Both the position numbers and the translations under genes were made by a program. Below the pieces are notes generated by a model. That model made no database searches, had not been told where the DNA came from, and saw only the letters and a program-made list of their open reading frames with translations. Of a stretch of 64,000 nt of DNA, positions 54,723-64,000 are shown piece after piece. The stretch's first letter is position 1; every line of letters begins with the position of its first letter. Source of the stretch: Pohlia nutans. Lineage: Eukaryota > Streptophyta > Bryopsida > Bryales > Mniaceae. The stretch covers positions 10,220,336-10,284,335 of the forward strand of contig CM040091.1 in NCBI GenBank assembly GCA_022496805.1. The letters run 5' to 3'.

Positions 54723-57700
54723 CTAGTGTGAGGAAGTAACAGGAAGCACAGTGTGAATTGCTTTGTAACATTGAAGACTGCAGAGAGGAACATTGGATTT
54801 GCCATCACGATACTTGTACGAATTGGAGCATGTCGGAGCAGCACACTTTTCTCGTGGTGGTGGATATCTAGAAACAAAATCTCATTGTTAGATATTTAAC
54901 CCACAGATATGAAATAAATAAACACAATTGTATTTGGACAAGACAGAATCTATGCCACATACAAAACAGCAAGAAAGAAAAGTATGCACCAACCTGCAAG
55001 GACCTGTACTGAAGAAACTTGGAAGTCCCACATCCTCCGAAAATGAAACAATAGAACCAGATGGACCAAGATTCCAGCGGATACTGTTGGTAGAGGGAGC
55101 AAGCTCAGCTGCCTTCTTCTCCTGCAAGATAAGAAAGACTTGAGACTCAAGTGACATGAACATACCGCTTTGATCTGCCAACTACACTACCAATTTCTCG
55201 TTCACAAAAAAATTGCAGGACTCAATGTGCTAATGAATACAAGAAAAAATAATCACATTTGCAAAATGTATGTGCAACTGAATCGAAACAAAACAAACCT
55301 CCTCAATATCTTGTCTCTGTTTCTCAAGACGATTTTCACGCCTTTTTCGTGTTGAATCCTGTCCCAAAATTCTCTGAATTGCAGTTGCCTACAATACAAG
55401 ATAGCATCCTTTGTTGTCAGCCTGAGAAAATAAGTTGACAATTGCAAATATGCAATATGAAGTAACTGATATATTGTCTTAACACACTGTTAAAACATCC
55501 TACAAAGACCACTGCTATACTTCTGCAACTTATTAGTAAAAGTTTGATTATAATATTATGTGGCAAAAACTAACAACGCACGTCTACAGCCCGGAGCAAC
55601 GTTGCGCAGATGACATTTACCTGAATATCTCTTGCAGTTTTTTCGACCTGCTGTTTCCGACGATGAGCGGCTTCCACCCTCTTCACTTGTCTCTCAGCTT
55701 CTGAAAGATTATTCTTTCCTTCTGTTCATCAAGTTCGGTAACATGTATAATATCAGTCAGTAGAAGCACCTAGAATTTATCTTCCACAAACCAATTTAAT
55801 GACATGGACACCAAACAAGTTGACTAGACCACAACCAAAACTAGCATAACTACATATCATGGGTTTGTAAAACATACTTCGAGAGAGGGGATTGGTCAGG
55901 CCCTCCGGATATTCGATAAGAGAAGGAGCGGATTCTCTGTCTACATCCTTGGATGTCTGCATAGCACGCTGCCTAGCAGTTAGGGCTACAACAGGCCCAC
56001 CGATTTCCTTCATTAGCCGACTCTGTTGCGCTTTTCCTGGCTTTACAGATTCTGGCCCTTCTTCATCATCTTCATCACCCAAACCCTCGAAGCTCTCTTC
56101 GCCAACAGTTTGACCAGCATCCTCTGAAGATTCAGCCTCTGCATCTCCCTCGTCCTTGTCTTCATCATCTACGACCCGTCCACCTTCGACCACAGATGAC
56201 CAATATTAGTAACCCGTATCTTTCAGCAGCGAAATAGGAAGTAGATGCCAACAAGTAGTGAACATGTCTCGAAGGCTATGGCAGTGTATCTACAAATGGT
56301 TAAAATGCATTATCGGGGACCTTCCGTGTTGCACTCCTGGAGAAATATCGCCAGGAGAGACTTTTCTCCAGCCAAGGTCCCCAATACTGCACTTGTCCCC
56401 TACAAATGAATACTTGGATCGATTCTCCATCATGCAAGATTTAGTCTAACTGAGATCCTGCTTGTCTGGCATGTACACGAGCAATTTAAGACCGACAGCT
56501 AGGAAGAGCTGAACACAAAGACGAAAACCAGAACGCCAAGGCTCAAGAATAGCTTATCAACCTTTAGAAGAAGCTGATGGCCTCTGAGGTTCTGAGTGAT
56601 CCCCATCCCCATCCATTACTCGCTTTTTAGGAACACGAGAGCTTTTCCGAACAGCTTGGAGAGAAGATCCTGCTCCAAGGGTCATGGTCTTTGGATGCTC
56701 GGATCTGCTCATAGAATTTACTTTCACGCCATTCTGAGTCTTCTGCTCACCCTTTGCTGCATAGCCTGGGCCAAAGCTATCGGTTTTCTTGGCAGCTTTG
56801 GGGGGTGGAAAATCAAACCCCTCGTCGTCATCCGACTGTTCCTGCAGAAGAAGCGCATAAATCCAGAACTCAATCAACTCATAAACTCAATCAACATAAA
56901 CTCAATCAAACAGACATCCATGTGAGCGGCAAGTGACAAAGCTCGCACCAAGACAACGGGGACTCGAAAATACCTGTAGTATTAAACGTTGTCTCCTTCG
57001 CTTATTTGCGCCTGCAGACTCAGACTCTCGAGCCTTGTTGGCTACAGAAGCGTTGGCACCATCTGCTTTCTTCGCGGATTCCGAAACAATGGTGTGAGTA
57101 ACTCCGCCGACCTTTAGTTTGAGCTTCGTAAATCCTCCAGCTTTTTGTTCAGAAACATCCTTTTCAGACGGTTTTAAATTCGTGTCCCTTGATCCGTGCT
57201 TCTCAGCAACGCTTACACGATGTGTATGACTTCCATCACGCGGCAACCTCTCTTTTCCATTGTCAAAGTCATCACGCCCTCGAAATCTCCCAATTCTATT
57301 TCTTTCATTGCTCCGCCCTTCACCAAGGTACTCATCGATATCATCCATCACAGGTCTTTCCGCGTCAACAATATCTTTCATACTCTTTTCAAGCCTCTTC
57401 CCTCTTTCCCCGTGTTCAGGCCTTCTGGTCCCATTGCTTTCCCTCCGATCTCCTCTCTCTTGTTTTGCATCCTCTTTTTTTTCATGAAACCTTCTGTCAC
57501 TAAACTTCTCCTTCCTTGAAAATATTTTATTCTCTCTATACTCATCTCTCCTAGAACTGTGTTTGCCACCTTCCTCTACAGCTCGTCGTTCATCTCCTCT
57601 ATCTTTTCTCACTTCTTCCCTCCTTTCACTCCCACGGTGGCCACTTTCTCTTCCATTCTCTTGAAATCCATTTCCTCCGTACCTGGGACCCCGCTCTTCT

Positions 57701-58284
57701 CTTCCTGACCGCGAATCATAGTCCCTTGACCTTCCGACGTCTTTAACAGCTCTGTAATCATCTCGGCTACCTCTACCTTCACCTTCATACTTCTCACCTC
57801 TATCTAACCTTCCAAGGTGCCTCGCCGGAGTGGCATGTTGATCCTTACTAGAATGCCGGCTGTAATACTTATCCACCTTCCTGGAATCTTTCTTATCAGC
57901 CGCTTCTTTCCCTCCGACATCCATCACCTGTCACAAAAAACGTTTTAATTCCACAATCTCAAACCTCAGAAACACCATCACACAAAACGCCAAACAAAAA
58001 GCATTTTCTACACTACGCAAACCGAAATTGCAAACTCGAAAAAATAAAATCAAAATCAAAATAAAGAATCGCTCCCTTACGTCGACGAATCGCTCCCCCG
58101 GTCTCCGTTCATGCGCAGCGTTAGGATGATCACTCCGCTCCCTGTAAGAAGAGTCATTATACGAAGCGTGAGAAACAACAACATCCGGCGCAGGCTGCGT
58201 AGGCCGCGGCCTACGAGCCGCATCCGAGCGCGGCCGTCGCACGCCCTTGCCGTGCTCCTCTCTCTCGACCTCCTGCCTCTCCAT
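54723..58284 (-). CDS. INO80B: INO80 chromatin-remodelling complex subunit B (IES2/PAPA-1 family)
   Basis: IES2/INO80B binds the INO80 ATPase and stimulates nucleosome sliding in the nucleus. Eight exons join in phase to 735 residues: 58284-58081, 57927-56974, 56841-56562, 56183-55878, 55721-55621, 55388-55299, 55121-54994 and 54867-54723. The N-terminal 330 residues are a very charged Arg/Asp/Glu/Ser region. Then come KLKLKVGGVTHTI, SSRVPKKRVMDG and an acidic stretch. The PAPA-1 domain follows (LTARQRAMQTSKDVDR, SLIEYPEGL, then a coiled region and SIRWNLGPSGSIVSF), and a C-terminal HIT zinc finger (KCAAPTCSNSYKYRD, VPLCSLQCYKAIH). An ATG at 58320 would add 12 residues; I chose 58284 because the longer leader looks untypical. 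Confidence 0.93.
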
Positions 58285-58439
58285 TCCCTCCAACACTAAA
58301 ATTCCTCCCTCACAACACAAAAAGACCGCCTCCTCTCAACAACAAACGACCTCGACAAAGAACATCGGCGTGAAGCGTAGGAGCCAGAAAACCCTAGGCA
58401 AACAGAAACAGAAGAGGAGAGAAGAGGCGCAAGAGAGGA

Positions 58440-58580
58440 GGTGTTAGTAGTCTTGTAGGGAGAGAGAAAGGGAGAGAGAGGGAGATGGAGGGAGTTCGGT
58501 TAGGGTTAGTGAGGGACGGGGGAAAAAGAAAAGAAAGGGAGGGGACGGGAAGGGAGGGGACCTTGATGAAAAGGATGGTG
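58440..58580. promoter_or_regulatory. GA-rich promoter-proximal tract of INO80B
   Basis: A purine-rich run on the plus strand (GGGAGAGAGAAAGGGAGAG and similar) lies 150-300 bases upstream of the INO80B start codon. GA/CT tracts are common in plant core promoters and 5' UTRs. The role is inferred from position only. Confidence 0.35.
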
Positions 58581-59145
58581 GCGATGGCGAAGAGCAGTGA
58601 AGGCTGGTGCTAGTGCTGCGGCTGCTGGTGCTGGTGCGCTACGAGGATGGCGGGCACGGGGAAGTGAGGGCCCATTCCCACTTGTCTCTGCTGCTGCTGC
58701 AACCGCGAGGCAAGGGAAGGAAAGGGATGGCGAGGAAGGAGCGAGCCAGGGTCGTCGTCGTCGTCCTGAAAAGCTTGCCCTGATTCCCGAGCTTCAGTTT
58801 GTTTCCCCTTACCTTAGTTTCCGTTTCGTTGGGAGTGCAGTGCAGTGCAGGGCTATGGCGGGCGGGAGGACGGGCGGGGCTGCCAGGCTTTCTCCGTCTT
58901 TTGCAATCGGCTGGCAGGCAGGCAACCATAGCCGCGATTGCACCGGTGACTGACGAGTGCTTTCGGTCCCGCTCTTCATTGCTGCCTTTGCCGTCTCTCC
59001 GTCCTCTCTCTGCCTGCTCCTTTTCGTTATTTCTTTTCTTCCCCTGGGCCGGGTATCATTGATCCGGTTCTTAACCGGGTATCTTCCCTCGATGTCCTCA
59101 ACAGAATGGACTCCCAGAGAATAAGACATCATAACGTTCAGTAGG
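58581..59145. other. GC-rich upstream region with CTG/GGTGCT repeats
   Basis: Short triplet-like repeats (GCTGCTGGTGCTGGTGC, TCGTCGTCGTCGTC) and a GCAGTGCAGTGCAG run. Overlapping open frames on both strands are composition-driven; no gene is called. Confidence 0.4.
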
Positions 59146-59186
59146 TTAACCCCTAAAGGATGTTCAATAGATAGATATATAGATAG

Positions 59187-60030
59187 AAACACCAGTCCTA
59201 TTGCAAGGCCGGCGTGAATAAAGTGTCCGTTCGTAATGTCAATGACCGGATGCCCACCGGACAAAGGGACATTGGAACAATACTACTCTCCCCTTTCGAG
59301 GATGGACACTATAGTAACCTAGGCAAAGTAACGCTAAAGTAAATAGGACAAGAGCGAGGTAATGGTGGTGGGGTGCTAGTTTGTATAAAGGTGTGTATTT
59401 AGCGAAGTGTTATCACCAAGTCATGAGTTATTTGGTTGGTTGGTGAAGGGCGTTGTATCACGATTATGTGGTCCGAGTTCAAAACCTATTGGGCTCGTTT
59501 GAGCAGTGGTGTGATACATATGGCTTGGTGCTGCTAGTGAGTTATCATGGCAGGAAAGTTGTACCAACCAACCGGCCCTACCTATCCCTGAGACAAGTTG
59601 AGCTAGGTGATTTAAAAGAGTGGCTAGTAGTGGTTTTCACCACTACCCTCCCTCTTTTAATGTACTACGTCTGTTGGTATTTCTTGATTATTCTCTATAC
59701 GTCTTTTATGTAAAAGGATAGATCCAACATATTGTATGGCAATGGTATTTATTGCTTTGAATGTGTGTTTTATGGAGGTTTCGCAAATGTTGAATTTTGT
59801 TTCTAGTTGTTTCATTGAGGGGACGTGTGTGGTTCCTCTGGCTCCAACTGTGATGACTATGATAGGATCTACTTTCCAACCTTACTGTATGATGTTATTA
59901 ATTAGAGGTTGGTATTTTGTAATTTTCAGCCAATTGTTTCTGGTGGAAATCTATCGTTTGTGTATGTGAATTCTATAAATTGTATGGTGGATGTTCGATA
60001 CAACTCATGAGGCCCAGTTGCAGGTGCTCT
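59187..60030 (-). mobile_element. 3' fragment of a Dualen-like retrotransposon with inserted SINE-like sequence
   Basis: The minus strand repeats the restriction-like endonuclease domain of 40825-41200 (59728-59990, with two stop codons) and its 3' UTR (59187-59310). Between them, about 59340-59725, is unrelated sequence with a tRNA-like head. The 3' end runs into a GATA-type microsatellite (59167-59190) and not poly(A). Confidence 0.7.
59425..59725 (+). mobile_element. Possible tRNA-derived SINE
   Basis: TTTGGTTGGTTGGTGAAGGG (about 59431-59450) could be an A box, and CCGAGTTCAAAACC (59473-59486) fits a B box at tRNA spacing. GTAGTGGTTTTCACCACTAC (about 59627-59646) forms a hairpin downstream. 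It differs from the SINE at 7.1 and 9.0 kb. Confidence 0.35.
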
Positions 60031-60664
60031 TGCCCAAGTATCTATGTACACAACAATATTTGAGTATCTTCACGTAATGAGATTTTTTTAGTAGGACGTG
60101 TCAGTAGTTTTGTAGCAGCACAACTTTTTGATCAATTTTTTGAGTGATTTCAGTTCTTCAAAAATTCTTGGTATACTGTGCAGTCTAAAAAAGTGTTCTA
60201 TTTGACTGTATTTTAGCCTTCAGCAGGGCCTAGAAGTCACATTTATTTTAATTAATTTTTTTTTCTTTACCGTCTCTAGAAGGGCTTCACCTAGTTCACT
60301 TTGACATAAAATAATTGAGCCTTGGCCAGGGCAAAATTCTTGAACTATCACATACGTGGCCCCTTCAAACAAATACGGTTACAGAATACAAACTGGGTCC
60401 CTTCCAAAAATATGCAAAATACGCACTTCTCGTAGGCACAATTTTTGTATCTTTGCTCAATTAATTTTTTTTCTTTCCACAGTAATTTAGTTCCCATCTT
60501 TGCTGACATTGTTGAAGAATTCAATTTTTGCAAATACATAGTCCAACTACCCTAAAACCGGCCTGTATTGCAAACCGTAGGCCATTTTGGCTAGAGCAAT
60601 CCTAAAGGGGTTAACTCAACCTTCATGCGCTTTGCCTTTCTTTCCACATAGATGATAGATAGAA

Positions 60665-60790
60665 ACTCCAGTCCCTTTTAGGCCGGCGTGAATGAAGTGT
60701 CCGTTCGTAATGCCAATGATCCGATGCCCACCAGACAAGGGGACATTGGGACAATACTACTCTCCCCTTTCGAGGATGGACGCCTCTCTT
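60665..60790 (-). mobile_element. Short 3' end fragment of the Dualen-like retrotransposon
   Basis: Matches 59195-59320 closely, including GGCCGGCGTGAAT, GTGTCCGTTCGTAAT and CCCCTTTCGAGGATGGAC, and is also preceded by a GATAGATAG run. Only the 3' UTR is present, as expected from abortive reverse transcription. Confidence 0.7.
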
Positions 60791-62474
60791 TCCACAGGGA
60801 ACCTCGATCGATTCACTGCCAAGTAAATATTACTGTCAAACTGCAGTTTATAGCAAGTTTTGCAAGTGGTTGTTCGATTTAGCAAGTGTTCATTAAGAAT
60901 TCACCATCATTCTTACACCATTTACTACCTGGTGAACGTGTCAAGGTGCCCTGTGTTTATGCCATTTGCACATCACCTTAGGACTCCCGGCCCAATTTGC
61001 TACTCATAAAGTCTTGTTGGGTGTCATAACATTCAATAGCCTTCATACCCATTGCTTTTCCTTCATGCACTCTGCTCATTACCTTGAGCCTCCACTTCTC
61101 CACTTAGCTACTAATGAAGTACTCTTGGGTGAGGAAAATTCCACACCATCTATTGTAGAGCCAAGGCAAAGACAACGTATGTTGCTCAATGTTATAAATA
61201 TGTCACATCATCTACTGTAGGGCGAGGCATAGTGATTATATGCTACTGAAAGTTATGGAGTGTGGTTTCTCTTTTGGCGGACAGAAGTAAGGCAAGACAC
61301 CTATTTATGCACAATTTTGAAAGTCATCGCTATAAATGAATATAATTGTACATATGAAAATTTTGAATGTATGATACCTCCCTCTAAAAATAATTGTCTC
61401 TTTTTTTGTTTTTTTACTAATTAACGCATTTTTTGTCAAAAAGATGTAGTCTTGATACCTGAGAAATGGTCTATTTTCAATAGTAATATGTAGTTTTGTC
61501 CCAGGGAGTGCACTCTTTAAGTACTGTAATTATACACGTGCGTGTACAAGAAGAGTATTATTTAGAACAAGCATGTACAAAATGTATGTATGGGAGACAT
61601 ATTTCAATCAAGTAAAAAGTAGATATACATGATGTTCGGAGTTAAATTCCTCATTTATGGCCCTTGTGTACATAAGGAAATGTATTTTGAGGTTGCGAGG
61701 TTTGTACATATATTGCTTGATTTTAGCCAAAAAGTACACAGGGGTGTTTTAACAAGGGGGATGCACGCACGTGATTCCTGGCTTTATTGAATAGTGCACT
61801 CCCTGAGAGTTTTGTGTCATTCTCATTGTCCGCCCTATTTGATGTAGACAAGGCACACGTTTGAAGTATAAAGCATAGAACAATTATGTCAGGGAAAAAA
61901 TACCCAAAATTAGGACAATTATCTTTGAACAAAGGGTGTAGCAATTACAAAGTGGCCCAAATAATAATCACATTGCACAAATAGGTTGGTTTACCATTAC
62001 GCTCTTCATTCCTTTTAGTGTGGTCCACACTATTTAAGATGATGCCTTGTGGTGCACATTACACTCTTTATTCTGTTTAAAATCATTTTTTATTTAATGT
62101 AATATCAAATCAATGTATGATAAAGTAAATGAGATTTCTTTGATAAATTAATTCACCATCATGTAGCTTTTTAATATTAAATCGTGATTTACAAGTGGCA
62201 TTTACAAAATCCAAAGTAAGTAAATGTTATTCATTAGTAGGTACACTAATCCATGAGTTGTATGAGTTAGTATTAAACTTACAAAGTAGTGTATTTTACA
62301 CTTAAAGTATTAAGAGTGTAGCAATTGTTGTGGTCTTCTTTAAAAGTTGAGGTTTTGCAATTGCAAAAATCTATGACTGACATTGGTTTCATCAATTTAA
62401 AGACAACATTATTTGAAAAGTTACATTGAGTAAACCCAAGAGTGTACATCAATTTTTTTTAGAATTGGTGCATA
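60791..62474. other. Intergenic, no gene seen
   Basis: AT-rich sequence with short open frames and no recognisable domain or strong repeat. Confidence 0.5.
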
Positions 62475-63231
62475 TTAACCCCTAAGTTCCCAAGAGATCA
62501 TTGTGTGATCGCTATCCATTTTCTCGGGCTGTTTAGGCCCATTTTTTTCTTTTCAAACAAAAAATATGACGTCAAAATTAAACGAGTCCTATTTCCAATC
62601 CAATTAGCATTGGAAAGATTCAAAGGTCTATAAAAGGTTGTGAGCTGAACTAGCACTCTCGTGCACAAAAATGAATATCAAAAGAAAAAAATCCCAAAAA
62701 GAAAAGTTTAAAATTACAATTAAACCTTTATTAATTGTTATTTTATAAATACTATTGAATTTTTTAAAATAATAAATCCAAATTTGACGTGGCCAAATTT
62801 TAGCCACGTAGGATTCAGTTATTTTAATAATTTTAAATACTTTTTATTCAAAATTTTAATATTTCTTTATTTTTAAAACATTTCTTTGCATGGCATCTTT
62901 GGCAAAATTTGCACCCCTTTGAAGGCCTCAAAACTTTTGTAATGCATTAGGAGAGATTTTGGGCTTTTAGAAGCCCCCTTCCCTTTGTCAAACTACTGAT
63001 CAGCAGTAAACCAACAACAACCAATCATAAAATAAAAAAATAAAATTGCAGTCTGACATGACAAACCATCTGTCATGTCAGACTACAATTTATTATTATT
63101 TTTAAAATTATTAACTATTTTTTTTGTAAAATATATTTTATTATTTAGATCCCAGGGAACTGAATTTGGATGATCTAAAGTAGAGGCCTTCTTAAGGCTT
63201 CATATTTCTCCTAATGTCTTTTAGGGGTTAA
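62475..63231 (+). mobile_element. TTAA-bounded piggyBac-like MITE, 757 bp
   Basis: Left TTAA-CCCCTAAGTTCCC, right GTCTTTTAGGGG-TTAA. The hairpin GATCA-TTGTG-TGATC at 62496-62510 is near the left end. Two further internal hairpins are present: CGTGGC-CAAATTTTA-GCCACG (62786-62806) and a longer one with GTCTGACATGACA / TGTCATGTCAGAC arms at about 63050-63085. Confidence 0.85.
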
Positions 63232-64000
63232 CTCAATCACATAGTAGTGAGGAGGGGGGGAGCGAGTAATGATGGCCAAGTATCATCTCATCTCTTCTCT
63301 ACTTTACTCTACTAGCCTTTAAGCCTCAAGCAAAAAAAGGGTTGGGAGGGGGGGAAGAAATGAGATTTTTTTTCCTTTTATAACTTAATTAGATTAGAGA
63401 GGAGTACCAAAGTTTTAATGGATGAAAAAAAAAACCCATTTAACTGTTTAACTTAACTTAAAAACCCATTTAACTTAATTTAAATGTTAAAGTTAATCTT
63501 TGTGTCAATTTAAGAGTCCACATTCATTGTGTTGCCTTCCTGCATCGACTTCCTACGTTTTTCATCTCTTTCCATCGACACACGGTTTTAATTATTTAAT
63601 TATTTATTGATTGATTGATTGATTGATTTTTATTTAATTATTTATTTAGTGATTGATTGATTGATTTTTATTTAATATTTAATTTTGTGTTTCATCCTTT
63701 TCAACATGGTTCTATTTTAATCTTAAAATCTCAATTATTTTTGCAAAGTGGACTCTTATTGTGAAATGAAGGGAGTATTGAATAATTTCTCGAAGAACGA
63801 CATTTTGTAAGGTCAAGAGTACTATAATGGTCCTATGTATCAAAATGTTCATTCAATAATTTGGAACATTCCCACAAGTGATTGCCATCATCAAAATCGT
63901 TCGTCTAAAATTGATGTCGTGATTTGACTTGAGAGGACTTTTTTCCAGTTAGTGTTTCCAAGATTGGTATTTTGCTTGTGAACACTAGTGACACTTCTAT
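63232..64000. other. Intergenic with TTGA/TTTA microsatellites
   Basis: TGATTGATTGATT and TTTAATTATTTA runs at about 63590-63680. No gene is seen before the window edge. Confidence 0.5.

Larger units (their letters stand above)
59146..60614 (-). mobile_element. TTAA-bounded piggyBac-like MITE split by a retrotransposon fragment
   Basis: Left TTAA-CCCCTAAAGGATGTTC, right GATTGCTC-side end ATCCTAAAGGGG-TTAA. A fragment of the Dualen-like element (about 59187-60030) starts about 40 bases inside the left end. The hairpin core GCC-ATTTT-GGC lies at 60581-60591, near the right end. An alternative is two unrelated half elements. Confidence 0.6.

Noticed and set aside
58597..59264. Overlapping 118- and 151-codon ORFs upstream of INO80B
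   Set aside because: GC-rich, overlapping on both strands, low complexity, no domain, no splice-compatible continuation.
11837..63231. CCCTAAA/TTTAGGG words at many sites, suggesting interstitial plant telomere repeats
   Set aside because: Each word occurs singly, not in tandem, sits next to TTAA, and is matched by an inverted partner a few hundred bases away. They are terminal repeats of mobile elements.

Overview
The window looks like nuclear DNA of a streptophyte, most likely a land plant. The evidence is intron-rich genes with GT-AG splice sites, a SWEET sugar transporter, a mitochondrial-type pyruvate dehydrogenase E2, a plant-type deoxynucleoside kinase, a plant L1-like LINE and a Stowaway-like MITE. 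The species cannot be named from the sequence. No rRNA gene, functional tRNA gene or CRISPR array is seen.

Layout. 1-6.95 kb: an L1-like LINE on the + strand, broken at three points. 7.1-9.6 kb: two copies of a tRNA-derived SINE fused to arms rich in GAATCAGTG; one copy encloses a decayed RING-finger gene. 9.6-15.9 kb: a duplicated block around two small RING-HC genes (- strand), with a 55-bp minisatellite and a MULE-like MITE. 16.9-26.0 kb: a pyruvate dehydrogenase E2 gene (- strand) with three lipoyl domains made by repeated exon sets. 28.9-31.6 kb: a six-exon SWEET gene (+). 36.5-38.6 kb: a six-exon deoxynucleoside kinase gene (+). 40.6-47.3 kb: a decayed non-LTR retrotransposon (- strand) with apurinic-type endonuclease remnant, RT, RNase H, a CCHC finger and a C-terminal restriction-like endonuclease domain, the Dualen-type architecture. 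54.7-58.3 kb: an eight-exon INO80 complex subunit B (IES2/PAPA-1) gene (- strand). The rest is AT-rich intergenic DNA.

The strongest unexplained signal is a large family of TTAA-bounded elements. At least 17 copies (233 to about 950 bp without nested inserts) begin TTAA-CCCcTAAAcG, or the CCCTTTAG variant, and end with the inverted complement. TTAA targets and CCC...GGG ends fit non-autonomous piggyBac-like transposons. Most also carry, near one end only, a small hairpin whose apex is usually CCA-N5-TGG; the stem sequence differs between families while pairing is kept. They insert into one another and sit back to back sharing one TTAA.

The four recognised host genes (E2, SWEET, kinase, INO80B) are unrelated housekeeping or transport genes with no sign of co-regulation. 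Their introns and flanks are shaped by the surrounding mobile elements and by tandem repeats just upstream of SWEET and of the kinase.
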